NCBI GenBank assembly: GCA_964645405.1
Contig: CAZYCA010000016.1
Coordinates: 124,001-188,000, forward strand
Reading direction: 5' to 3'
Source: JAMWDF01 sp964645405
GTDB taxonomy: Bacteria; Ratteibacteria; UBA8468; B48-G9; DSTR01
Length of the DNA: 64,000 nt
Part shown: in pieces, positions 51,894-60,273 of the stretch
How the letters are laid out: each line of letters opens with the position of its first letter
Position numbering within the stretch: position 1 is the first letter of the stretch
The notes under the pieces: generated by a model
What the model was told of the DNA's origin: nothing
Databases searched by the model: none
What the model saw: the letters and a program-made list of their open reading frames with translations, nothing else
Made by a program: the position numbers and the translations under genes

Positions 51894-52909
51894 AGAGAAA
51901 AATACTGGTGACTGGTGGAGCTGGTTTTATCGGGACAAACTTAGTGGCAGAACTTCTTGCAGATAGTGATAATTACGTTGTCGCCTATGATAACCTGTCC
52001 CGGTCCGGGGTAGAGAATAATCTTCAGTGGTTGAAATCTCTGAGGAAGAAAAATTTTGCCTTTATCCGTGGAGATTTGCGTGATTATAAAAAGCTGAAAG
52101 AGGTGGTAGCAGGATGTCAGCAGATTTATCATCTTGCGGCTCAAGTCGCCGTGACCAGCTCTGTCCTCGACCCGGTGGAAGACTTTATGGTGAATGCAGC
52201 CGGTACCTTATATCTTTTGGAAGCCTGCCGGAAAAAAAGTCCAGAGGCAGTTTTTATCTTTGCTTCCACTAACAAGGTTTACGGAGAACTTAAACATTTG
52301 AGGTTAAAAGAAGGTAAGAGCAGATATTTTTGCCTGGGAAACAAGGGTATATCAGAAAAGGAAAATCTTGATTTCCATTCTCCCTATGGTTGCTCTAAGG
52401 GTACAGCGGACCAGTATGTCCGGGACTATTACAGAATTTATGGAACAAAGACTGTGGTTTTCCGACAGTCCTGTATCTACGGACCTCACCAGTACGGGAA
52501 TGAAGACCAGGGCTGGGTAGCGCACTTTGTTATCCGGGCTCTGCGCGGTGAAAAGATTGTCATCTATGGAAATGGGAAACAGGTACGGGACCTTCTGGAA
52601 GTCTCAGACCTCTTGAATGCTTACAGGTTAGCCGTGGATTACATCAGTAAATGTGCTGGCCAGATTTATAACATCGGTGGCGGGGTGGAGAATACTTTCT
52701 CGCTACTGGAACTGATATATTTTCTGGAGAAAGAATTGAAGAAAAAGTTGGACTATACTTTTTCAGACTGGAGACCGGGTGACCAGAAAATATATGTCAG
52801 TGACAATACCAGATTAAAAAAAGACCTTGGCTGGAAGGTAAGAATTAAACAGGAGGAAGGGATAAGAAAACTAATTCATTGGGTTAAAAATAATCCTGGT
52901 GTTAAATAA
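51890..52909 (+). CDS. rfbE: CDP-paratose 2-epimerase (CDP-tyvelose epimerase)
   Basis: 339-residue extended SDR. VTGGAGFIGTNLVAELL binds NAD. Long stretches match RfbE: YDNLSRSGVENNLQWL, HLAAQVAVTSSVLDP, STNKVYGEL, DFHSPYGCSKGTADQY (Tyr166, Lys170), NEDQGWVAHFV and GNGKQVRDLLEVSDL. It converts CDP-paratose to CDP-tyvelose by oxidation and reduction at C2. RfbF, RfbG and an RfbH-like enzyme are elsewhere in the window, so the assignment is coherent. A related CDP-sugar C2 epimerase is the alternative. Confidence 0.85.
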   Translation: MKRKILVTGGAGFIGTNLVAELLADSDNYVVAYDNLSRSGVENNLQWLKSLRKKNFAFIRGDLRDYKKLKEVVAGCQQIYHLAAQVAVTSSVLDPVEDFMVNAAGTLYLLEACRKKSPEAVFIFASTNKVYGELKHLRLKEGKSRYFCLGNKGISEKENLDFHSPYGCSKGTADQYVRDYYRIYGTKTVVFRQSCIYGPHQYGNEDQGWVAHFVIRALRGEKIVIYGNGKQVRDLLEVSDLLNAYRLAVDYISKCAGQIYNIGGGVENTFSLLELIYFLEKELKKKLDYTFSDWRPGDQKIYVSDNTRLKKDLGWKVRIKQEEGIRKLIHWVKNNPGVK

Positions 52910-53033
52910 TGAACACAGAAAAACTCTCCCCGGGGTTGCCTGCTAAACTACTAGATGCTGCTCGCCTGAAGTGAGAATGGAGGTTACTGGCACAAAGGTA
53001 GCAGAATCTTGTTCGCTTCTCAACCATATAAGA

Positions 53034-53062
53034 TTGACCAGACGGAGCTTAAAAGTTAGAAT
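53034..53062 (+). promoter_or_regulatory. Sigma-70-like promoter for the ugd unit
   Basis: TTGACC (53034-53039), 17 bases, TAGAAT (53057-53062), matching 5 of 6 at both elements, followed by a leader of about 30 bases with AAGGAG (53086-53091) and ATG 53098. The 188-bp gap 52910-53097 is the largest in this part of the window; its first 124 bases show nothing else I recognise. Confidence 0.6.
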
Positions 53063-53097
53063 ATTTCTGCTGGTTCTGACAGCTCAAGGAGTGGAAA

Positions 53098-54483
53098 ATG
53101 AGAAACATCGGGGTTATCGGAGCAGGACATGTGGGTCTGGTAACAGCTGCCTGTCTGGCAAAAATCGGGCATAGGGTTGTTTGTGCTGATAATGATGTGG
53201 AAAAGATTGAAAATTTGAAAAAGTTAATTATGCCCTTTTACGAACCGGGTCTGGAAGAAATTGTTAAGGAATGTTTCTCCGCAGGGTTTCTTTCTTTTAC
53301 CAGCTCCATCCGGGAAGTAGCTGAGAAGGCAGAAGTAATTTTTATTGCTGTGGGTACCCCAGCCACACCAGAGGGTGGGGTGGACCTTTCCTATGTGGAA
53401 CAGGTAACAGTGGAACTGGCTACGGCTTTATCTGAGATGCACAGGCAAAGAAACTCTGCTGAAGGAAGAGTATACCGGCTGATTGTGGAAAAAAGTACAG
53501 TACCGGTACTTACCGGAGAATGGGTTAAACGGACCCTGGAACTTCTGACAGCCACTGGAGTGGAATTTGATGTAGCTGCCAATCCTGAATTTTTGCGCGA
53601 AGGTAGTGCGGTCAAAGATTTTCTGGAGCCGGACAGGATTGTGGTTGGTGTAGAAAATGAGCGCTCCAGAAAATTATTTGAAGAAATATACGCGGGCATT
53701 AAAAGACCGTTACTTTTTACGGATATTAAAAGCGCAGAACTTATTAAACATGCTTCCAACTCTTTTCTGGCTTTAAAGATTTCTTACATAAATGCTATCG
53801 CTCAGATTTGTGAGCGGGTGGGAGCAGATGTGGACAAGGTAGCTGAAGGGATGGGGTATGATAAGAGAATTGGACAGGCTTTTTTGAAGGCAGGAGTGGG
53901 TTATGGAGGTTCGTGTTTTCCAAAAGACGTGGCAGCTTTTATGGCCCTGGCCGAGCAGGTGGGTTATTCTTTCGGGTTGCTGAAAGAAGTGCAGAGAATA
54001 AACCGGGAACAAAGATTGCTGGTATTGAAAAAAGCCCGGGAGCTACTCTGGAATCTTAAAGGCAAAGAAATAGGAATCTGGGGATTGTCTTTCAAGCCAG
54101 AAACTGACGATGTCCGGGAAAGTCCTGCCCTGGAGATTATCCAGCTTCTTAAAAAAGAATGTGCCATTATCCGCTGTCATGACCCCAGGGCTATGGAAAA
54201 CGCAAAAAAAGTTCTCTCCGGGGTGGAATATTGTGAGGATCCATACCAGGTAGCAAAAGGAGCTCATCTGGTGATACTTCTGACAGAATGGGACCTGTAC
54301 AGGAATTTGGATTTTGTGAGGATAAAGAAAGAGATGAAGACCCCGCGCGTTATTGACGGAAGAAATTTTCTGGAGGCAGAAAAGCTACACAGGTTAGGTT
54401 TTATTTATCGGGGTATCGGCAGAAGTTCTTTTTCTGTTTTAGTTTTCTCCGCTGGTAAGAACCAGGTAAGTGAGAATAAATGA
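53098..54483 (+). CDS. ugd: UDP-glucose 6-dehydrogenase
   Basis: Oxidises UDP-glucose to UDP-glucuronate with two NAD+. 461 residues: IGVIGAGHVGLVTAACLA as the NAD fold, YEPGLEEIV, AVGTPATPEGGVDLSYVE, the EKSTVPVLTGE turn, AANPEFLREGSAVKDFLEPDRIVVG, and the catalytic Cys in GVGYGGSCFPKDV. The C-terminal UDP-binding domain is complete (GLSFKPETDDVRESPA). AAGGAG and a good promoter precede it. Its product feeds the next gene. Confidence 0.95.
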   Translation: MRNIGVIGAGHVGLVTAACLAKIGHRVVCADNDVEKIENLKKLIMPFYEPGLEEIVKECFSAGFLSFTSSIREVAEKAEVIFIAVGTPATPEGGVDLSYVEQVTVELATALSEMHRQRNSAEGRVYRLIVEKSTVPVLTGEWVKRTLELLTATGVEFDVAANPEFLREGSAVKDFLEPDRIVVGVENERSRKLFEEIYAGIKRPLLFTDIKSAELIKHASNSFLALKISYINAIAQICERVGADVDKVAEGMGYDKRIGQAFLKAGVGYGGSCFPKDVAAFMALAEQVGYSFGLLKEVQRINREQRLLVLKKARELLWNLKGKEIGIWGLSFKPETDDVRESPALEIIQLLKKECAIIRCHDPRAMENAKKVLSGVEYCEDPYQVAKGAHLVILLTEWDLYRNLDFVRIKKEMKTPRVIDGRNFLEAEKLHRLGFIYRGIGRSSFSVLVFSAGKNQVSENK

Positions 54484-55433
54484 AAATTCTGATTAGCGGA
54501 GGTGCAGGATTTATCGGGAGCCATCTGGTAGATTTTTACCTGAGGCAGGGTGAGGAAGTCTGGTGTGTGGATAATTTCTTAACCGGCAGGCGAGAAAGTA
54601 TTGTCTCTCACTCTAAATTTAATTTGTTTCATTTCCTGGAAGAAGATATCTGTAAGTTGGATGTGGACAAACTCCCCGGTGATTTTAGCCTGGTGGTACA
54701 TCTTGCCAGTCCGGCTTCCCCTCCGGATTATCTGCAATATCCTGTGGAAACAATGCGCACCAATTCCCTGGGAACAGAAAAGATGCTGGAACTGGCTGGT
54801 ATCTGTAAGTGCCGGTTTCTTTTTGCTTCCACTTCTGAAGTCTATGGTGATCCGGAGATTCCGGTTCAGGATGAAACGTACTGGGGACATGTAAATCCTG
54901 TAGGTCCGCGAGCAGTCTACGACGAAGCCAAACGTTATGGGGAAGCTCTGGTAATGACCTATCACCGTTATTATGGAGTGAATACCTGTATTGCGAGGAT
55001 TTTTAATACCTATGGTCCCGGGATGAGAATAAATGATGGCAGAGTTATACCGAACTTTATCCGGCAGGCTCTCACAGGACAGGTTCTGACTGTGTATGGA
55101 GATGGCAACCAGACCCGCAGTTTTTGTTATGTTGATGACCTCATTCGGGGTCTGGTAGCGCTGGTTGATTCTGAGGAACACTGTCCGGTAAATCTGGGTA
55201 ACCCTGAAGAATTTAGCATTTTGCAGCTGGTAAAAGAGTTAGAAAGAATAATGGGTATGCGTTTGAAAATGGAGTTTAAGCCTTTACCCGAAGATGACCC
55301 GAAAAGAAGAAAGCCTGATATCTCCAGGGCAACAAGATTGCTGCACTGGAAGCCAGTAGTTTGTCTGGAAGAAGGTTTGAAAAAAACAGTGGATTATTTC
55401 AGGGACAAGCTAAACAAAAAAGGGGAAAGATGA
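54480..55433 (+). CDS. uxs: UDP-glucuronate decarboxylase (UDP-xylose synthase)
   Basis: 317 residues. GGAGFIGSHLVDFYLRQG, VDNFLTGRRESI, the UXS hallmark HLASPASPPDYLQYPVETMRTN, STSEVYGDPEIPVQDETYWG, GPRAVYDEAKRYGEAL (Tyr147, Lys151) and RIFNTYGPGMRINDGRVIPNF. It decarboxylates UDP-GlcA to UDP-xylose with bound NAD. ATG overlaps the ugd stop (ATGA), so the two make a UDP-xylose branch. Confidence 0.94.
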   Translation: MKILISGGAGFIGSHLVDFYLRQGEEVWCVDNFLTGRRESIVSHSKFNLFHFLEEDICKLDVDKLPGDFSLVVHLASPASPPDYLQYPVETMRTNSLGTEKMLELAGICKCRFLFASTSEVYGDPEIPVQDETYWGHVNPVGPRAVYDEAKRYGEALVMTYHRYYGVNTCIARIFNTYGPGMRINDGRVIPNFIRQALTGQVLTVYGDGNQTRSFCYVDDLIRGLVALVDSEEHCPVNLGNPEEFSILQLVKELERIMGMRLKMEFKPLPEDDPKRRKPDISRATRLLHWKPVVCLEEGLKKTVDYFRDKLNKKGER

Positions 55434-56551
55434 GAAAAATTCTGGTTACCGGGGGAGCAGGATTTATTGGGAGTCACTTAGTGGATGAACTGGTAAAAAG
55501 AAGGTACCGGGTAACTGTTTTTGATAATCTTCAACCCCAGGTCCATCCTCATGGGTTACCGGACTATTTTAATTTGCAAAGCACATTTATCAGAGGAGAT
55601 GTCAGGAATCGTAAAGCCTTCAAAGAGGTCGTCTGTCAGAGTGAAGCAGTAATCCATCTGGCAGCAGCTGTGGGTGTGGGGCAGTCCCAGTATAAGATTG
55701 CTCACTATGTGGAGAATAACATTCAGGGTACAGCCAATCTGTTAGATATTTTAGTGAATGAAAAGCACAGAGTAAAAAAATTTCTGGTGGCTTCCTCTAT
55801 GAGCATCTATGGTGAGGGGTTATATGAATGTCCGGGCTGCGGTAAGGTAAAACCTCCTCTGCGGCAAAATCTGACCGGGGGAGAGAAAAATCAGGATTAC
55901 TGGGAGCCAAAATGTCCGCACTGTCAGGGGAAAATTAAACCTGTACCCACTTCAGAAGAGACACCACTGCTTTCTAACTCTATTTATGCGGTGACCAAAA
56001 AAGAGCAGGAAGAGATGGCTCTTCTGATAGGACGAACCTATGGTTTACCAGTAGTAGCTCTGAGATTTTTCAATGTGTATGGGCCAAGACAGTCGCTTTC
56101 CAATCCTTATACAGGAGTAAGTGCCATTTTCCTGAGCCGGGTCAAAAACAATAATCCACCTGTGGTTTACGAAGATGGAAAACAAACGAGAGATTTCATC
56201 TGGGTCGGAGATGTGGTGAAGGCCTGTGTACTTTGCCTGGAGAAAGAAAAGGCTAATTACCAGGTTTTTAATGTAGGCACCGGCAAGCCAGTGGCTATTG
56301 TGGATATGGCTCAGATGATAATTCATCTGTTGAAGAAAAAGGTGAAACCTGAGGTTACCTATACTTTCCGTAAGGGAGATGTCAGACATTGCTATGCTGA
56401 TATTACAAAAATCAAGAAACTTCTCGGTTTTCAACCACAGGTTTCACTCCAGACCGGGCTAAAGAAACTGGCTGGCTGGGCGAAAAGGACAAAGGCGATA
56501 GATAGATTTGAATTAGCGGCAAGGGAATTGAAAGAGAAGGGTTTGACCTGA
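55430..56551 (+). CDS. wbiB: dTDP-L-rhamnose 4-epimerase-like SDR with a zinc-finger insert
   Basis: 373 residues. VTGGAGFIGSHLVDELV and FDNLQPQVHP, then an insert with Cys134, Cys137, Cys162 and Cys165 (CPGCG and CPHC), the zinc finger found in WbiB-type dTDP-L-rhamnose 4-epimerases. SNSIYAVTKKEQEEMAL gives Tyr186 and Lys190; RFFNVYGPRQSLSNPYTGVSAIF follows. Such enzymes make dTDP-6-deoxy-L-talose. No RmlA or RmlB is in the window, so its substrate would come from elsewhere. ATG 55430 has GGGGA upstream and overlaps uxs (ATGA). Confidence 0.83.
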   Translation: MRKILVTGGAGFIGSHLVDELVKRRYRVTVFDNLQPQVHPHGLPDYFNLQSTFIRGDVRNRKAFKEVVCQSEAVIHLAAAVGVGQSQYKIAHYVENNIQGTANLLDILVNEKHRVKKFLVASSMSIYGEGLYECPGCGKVKPPLRQNLTGGEKNQDYWEPKCPHCQGKIKPVPTSEETPLLSNSIYAVTKKEQEEMALLIGRTYGLPVVALRFFNVYGPRQSLSNPYTGVSAIFLSRVKNNNPPVVYEDGKQTRDFIWVGDVVKACVLCLEKEKANYQVFNVGTGKPVAIVDMAQMIIHLLKKKVKPEVTYTFRKGDVRHCYADITKIKKLLGFQPQVSLQTGLKKLAGWAKRTKAIDRFELAARELKEKGLT

Positions 56552-57285
56552 TGAAACCTTATCTCAGCCTGGTTATCCCTGCCAGGAATGAAGAAGAAAA
56601 CATTGCGGAAACAATTCGCCAGTTTGTTCCCTATCTGGAGCAACTACCAGCAGAAATTATTGTGGTCAATGACCATTCCACTGATGCTACAGAAAAAGTA
56701 GTAAAAAAACTGATTCTAAAATTTCCCATGGTGCGACTGGTAACCAATGAGAAACAGCCTGGATTTGCTAATGCCTTAAAAGCAGGGTGGAGCAGGGCGC
56801 AGGGGGTTTATGTTCTTCCTGTGATGGCTGACGGTTGTGACCAGCCTCAGACGATAAGACTGATGCTGGAAAAGGCAGCAAAAGGATACGATTTAATCTG
56901 TGGCTGTCGTTACAGAAAAAAAGGCGCTCGTGTTGGTGGTCCGAAGGTTCAGGGGTTTTTTTCGTGGTGGGTGGGATGGAGCCTGCACTTTATTTGTAGG
57001 ATTCCCACAGCAGATATTTCCAACGCTTACAAAATGTACCGAAGAGATATTCTTCTGAGTTTAAATCTCAGGGAAAAGGGTTTTGCCATTTCTATGGAGG
57101 CAGCCCTGCAGTTTATAACAGGTGGTTATAAAGTGGTGGATGTACCAACAGTCTGGTATGGTAGAAAGAAGGGGAAGTCAAAATTTCGCATTTCGCGGAC
57201 CTGGCCCTATTTCAGGCTTTATCTTAAAGCACTACTCTGGGGAATCCGCCATTTATGCGGTTGTGAAAGATGGTATGAACCATAA
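56551..57285 (+). CDS. Polyprenyl-phosphate sugar synthase-type GT2
   Basis: 244 residues: SLVIPARNEEENIAETIRQF, VVNDHSTDATEKVV (His for Gly in the usual DDGSTD), FANALKAGWSRAQG, the DxD region VMADGCDQPQTI, GCRYRKKGARVGG, ADISNAYKMYRRDI and YGRKKGKSKF. It matches the DPM1-like group that makes polyprenyl-phosphate hexoses. It starts at the last base of the wbiB-like stop. Confidence 0.85.
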   Translation: MKPYLSLVIPARNEEENIAETIRQFVPYLEQLPAEIIVVNDHSTDATEKVVKKLILKFPMVRLVTNEKQPGFANALKAGWSRAQGVYVLPVMADGCDQPQTIRLMLEKAAKGYDLICGCRYRKKGARVGGPKVQGFFSWWVGWSLHFICRIPTADISNAYKMYRRDILLSLNLREKGFAISMEAALQFITGGYKVVDVPTVWYGRKKGKSKFRISRTWPYFRLYLKALLWGIRHLCGCERWYEP

Positions 57286-58114
57286 CCAGAAGCGTTTTTC
57301 TTTCGGACAGAACTGGCTTTCTTTTCTCAGATATGTTGATGAAGAAAGAATTCAGGCGGCAATAGAAAGTCTTCAGGACTATCTTGGTTTTTGTGATTTC
57401 AAAGGTAAAACCTTCCTGGACATTGGTTGCGGAAGTGGACTTTTCAGCCTGGCAGCCAGAAGGTTGGGGGCTAAAGTATACTCTTTTGATTATGATTTAG
57501 AAGCGGTGAAGTGTACGGAAATTTTAAAAAGTCGTTTCTACCCCGGGGATGAAAACTGGGTGGTAACCAAAGGTTCAGTTCTGGATAAAGAATTTCTGGA
57601 GAAGCTGGGAAAATTTGATATTGTCTACGCCTGGGGAGTATTACACCACACCGGTAACCTTACCAGAGCAATGGCTCTGACAGCAGAACTGGTAAAACCA
57701 GAAGGGGTAATCTACCTTGCTATCTACAACTATCAGCCTTACTGGAGTAGTTTTCATCGGCAGCTTAAAAGGCTCTATGTGCATTCACCAGGGGTGGGAC
57801 GGTTCTTTCTTTTGAGTGGGTATATCTTTTTTCAGGTAACAAAGGGGCTGGTGAAGGATTTACTTCTTTTTCGCAATCCTTTTGACCGTTATAAGACTAA
57901 AAAAAGAATTCGGGGGATGTCAGTCTGGCACGACTGGGTGGACTGGGTGGGTGGATATCCATTTGAAACAGCAAAACCAGAGGATGTTTTTGATTTCTTC
58001 AGTCAGAGAAGGTTCATCCTGAAAAAACTGAAGACATGCGGAGGAGGTCACGGCTGCAACGAATTTGTTTTTCAACTTATCAAGGAGGAAAGTGGAAAAG
58101 GAAGAGAAGATTGA
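57275..58114 (+). CDS. Class I SAM-dependent methyltransferase
   Basis: About 279 residues. Motif I FLDIGCGSGLFSLAARRLGAKVYSFDYD, KGSVLDKEFLEKLG, YAWGVLHHTGNLTRAM and VKPEGVIYLAIYNY. Lacks the N-terminal zinc ribbon of the other methyltransferases in the locus. The C-terminal half (FDRYKTKKRIRGMSVWHDWVDW) resembles the groups that act on sugars or quinone-like rings. ATG 57275 (NHNQKR) chosen; the frame from 57122 is inside the GT2 gene. Overlaps the next GT2 by 23 bp. Confidence 0.84.
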   Translation: MNHNQKRFSFGQNWLSFLRYVDEERIQAAIESLQDYLGFCDFKGKTFLDIGCGSGLFSLAARRLGAKVYSFDYDLEAVKCTEILKSRFYPGDENWVVTKGSVLDKEFLEKLGKFDIVYAWGVLHHTGNLTRAMALTAELVKPEGVIYLAIYNYQPYWSSFHRQLKRLYVHSPGVGRFFLLSGYIFFQVTKGLVKDLLLFRNPFDRYKTKKRIRGMSVWHDWVDWVGGYPFETAKPEDVFDFFSQRRFILKKLKTCGGGHGCNEFVFQLIKEESGKGRED

Positions 58115-58829
58115 TGTCTCTATTGTGATACCAGCCTACAATGAGGAAAGACGGTTAGGTCCGACGTTATTTGCCATCTGTGATTACTTCTTCAGTTTAC
58201 AGAAAAGGTTTGAGATTATTGTCGTGGATGATGGCAGTACCGATGGCACACCAGAAGTGGTATCGCAGACGAGAAAGCGACTGGAGAGATACCAGAGCCT
58301 GAGCAGTATCAAACTTCTGGTTCATAACACCAACTACGGGAAAGGTGCAGCAGTGAGGACAGGTATGTTAGCAGCCAGAGGCAGTATACTTCTTTTTACT
58401 GATGCTGATTTGTCCACACCCATTACAGAATTTTATCGTCTGGAGAAAGCCCTGCAGGATGGTGCTGATGTCGTGATTGGTTCCAGAGCGCTACCTGATT
58501 CCAGGATAATAGTTCCCCAGCCATGGCTGCGGCGACAGATTGGCCGGCTTTTCCCTTTTCTTGTGCGCAAACTTGTTCTTCCTGATTTTAAGGATACCCA
58601 GTGCGGATTTAAAGCGTTTAAGAAAGAACCAGGCCAGAAACTTTTCCGCGCTTTAAAAACTACAGGTTTTGCCTTTGACGTGGAAATACTGCTTCTGGCT
58701 AAGAAGTATGCTCTGCGGATACAGGAGCTGCCCGTAACATGGTATAATAAAAGTGAAAGTAAAGTTGTTCTGTGGAAGTCACCCTGGTTGATGCTAAAGG
58801 AAATTCTTTCCATCAGGAGACAACGCTGA
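58092..58829 (+). CDS. Polyprenyl-phosphate glucose synthase-like GT2 (ALG5-like)
   Basis: About 245 residues: SIVIPAYNEERRLGPTL, VVDDGSTDGTPEVV, NYGKGAAVRTGMLAARG, LFTDADLSTPITEF, GSRALPDS, DTQCGFKAFKKEPG and AFDVEILLLAKKYA. The TDADLSTP and CGFKAF strings are typical of dolichyl-phosphate glucosyltransferase (ALG5). Start is GTG 58092 with AGGAGG only 3 bases upstream, a short spacing; TTG 58065 is an alternative. Lies before the radical SAM gene, overlapping it by one base. Confidence 0.83.
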   Translation: MEKEEKIDVSIVIPAYNEERRLGPTLFAICDYFFSLQKRFEIIVVDDGSTDGTPEVVSQTRKRLERYQSLSSIKLLVHNTNYGKGAAVRTGMLAARGSILLFTDADLSTPITEFYRLEKALQDGADVVIGSRALPDSRIIVPQPWLRRQIGRLFPFLVRKLVLPDFKDTQCGFKAFKKEPGQKLFRALKTTGFAFDVEILLLAKKYALRIQELPVTWYNKSESKVVLWKSPWLMLKEILSIRRQR

Positions 58830-60262
58830 TGAAGGTTCTTTTCACTTACTTCCCTCACTACAGACCGGATAAAGGGTATCTTCTTTTAAGTCAGAACCGT
58901 TTTACCAAATACCGGGGAGACCCTCAGCTTATCTATCCGCTTGTTCCTGCCTCCGCTTTAACTCTGTTAAAAATTGATGGGCATCAGGTTTTTTATCTTG
59001 ATGGCATCCTGGAGAAAATGACGTTACCTGAGTATATAAGGAAGGTAAAAGAGATTGCACCGGAGATAATTTTTTTTGAGACTAAAACGCCCTGTGTACA
59101 GAATGATTGGCTGATTGCAGACCGGTTAAAGGAGGAAATACCAGGTTTGTTAGTTGGTTGCTGCGGGGACCATGTGAGTGTTCTCCCTGAGGAAACACTA
59201 TCCCATTCCCGAATAGATTATATCATTGTGGGTGGTGACTACGACGAAGGAATCAGGTCCCTTTGTGCGGCATTGGAAAAAGGGAAAAAAGTTTCAGACG
59301 GTGTCGCCTATCGTCAAGCGGATGGAAGCGTGGTTTTACCGGAAAAACCTGTTTTCCTTGATGACCTGGATAAACTTCCTTTTATTGACCGGGAGATTAT
59401 TCCCTGGTGGAAATATCATGAAGCCTGGAGGCTGTATGATGAGTTTGCCTATCTCTCTGGAAGCCGTGGTTGTCCCTATCGTTGTACCTTCTGCTCCTGG
59501 CCCCAGATGCTTTATCACGGTCGGGTGAGGTTTCGTACGCCAGAAAATATTGCCGCAGAAATCAAATTTCTGGTTCAGCGGTATGGAATAAAGGAATTCT
59601 TTTTTGATGATGACACCTTTACCTGCAACCGTCCCTGGGTAATGAATCTCTGTGAGCAGATTAAGAGTTTGAGGTTGCCAATTTTCTGGTCCTGTAATGG
59701 GCGGGTGGATAATGTTGATTCTGTCATGCTGGAGAAAATGAAAGCCAGCGGTTGCCGTTTGATAAAATATGGTGTGGAAAGCGTCCACCAGGTCACACTG
59801 GACAGAATAAAGAAAGGTTATACTGTAGAACAGGTGAGACAGGCTTTTTCACTTACGAAAAAGGCAGGAATCTTAATTCATGCTACAGCTATGATTGGTT
59901 TCCCCTGGGAGACCAGGGAACAGATGATGCAGACCATCAGATTTATTAAAGAGTTACAACCTGACACCTGCCAGTTTTCCATGCCTGTGGCCTACCCTGG
60001 TACAGAGTTGTTTGCGGAAGCAGAAAAAAAGGGCTGGTTATCTTTTGGTCGGAACTGGGAGTATTATGATATGCAGTTACCGACACTTAAACATCCGGAA
60101 CTGAAACCAGAAGAAATAGTGGAACTTTGCCGGCAGGCCTGGGTGAAAGTGTACTTTTCACCCGATTTCATTTTAAGGAAGGTCGCCAGGGTCCGGCAGC
60201 CAGTTCATCTGAGGTGGTACTGGCGGGGTATGATTTCTTTAATCAGGGGTCATCTGTCTTAA
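58829..60262 (+). CDS. B12-binding domain radical SAM protein
   Basis: About 477 residues. Cobalamin-binding-like domain to about 150 (PLVPASALTLLKIDGHQVFYLDG, IVGGDYDEG). Cys215, Cys219 and Cys222 (GCPYRCTFC) bind the 4Fe-4S cluster. EFFFDDDTFTCNRPW and KYGVESVHQVTLDRIKKGYT follow, then MIGFPWETREQ. Different from the one at 30666, so it is not a recent duplicate. Probable class B methylase or related; substrate unknown, may be a lipid or sugar. ATG 58829 overlaps the GT2 stop (TGATG), with AGGAGA upstream. Confidence 0.86.
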   Translation: MKVLFTYFPHYRPDKGYLLLSQNRFTKYRGDPQLIYPLVPASALTLLKIDGHQVFYLDGILEKMTLPEYIRKVKEIAPEIIFFETKTPCVQNDWLIADRLKEEIPGLLVGCCGDHVSVLPEETLSHSRIDYIIVGGDYDEGIRSLCAALEKGKKVSDGVAYRQADGSVVLPEKPVFLDDLDKLPFIDREIIPWWKYHEAWRLYDEFAYLSGSRGCPYRCTFCSWPQMLYHGRVRFRTPENIAAEIKFLVQRYGIKEFFFDDDTFTCNRPWVMNLCEQIKSLRLPIFWSCNGRVDNVDSVMLEKMKASGCRLIKYGVESVHQVTLDRIKKGYTVEQVRQAFSLTKKAGILIHATAMIGFPWETREQMMQTIRFIKELQPDTCQFSMPVAYPGTELFAEAEKKGWLSFGRNWEYYDMQLPTLKHPELKPEEIVELCRQAWVKVYFSPDFILRKVARVRQPVHLRWYWRGMISLIRGHLS

Positions 60263-60273
60263 AGGGAGAAACC

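Noticed and set aside
41281..58246. Recurrent near-identical DNA strings such as GATGATGGCAGTACCGATGG
   Set aside because: They encode the conserved DDGSTDG motif in separate GT2 genes (for example 45571 and 58227) with shared codon use, not mobile or direct repeats.
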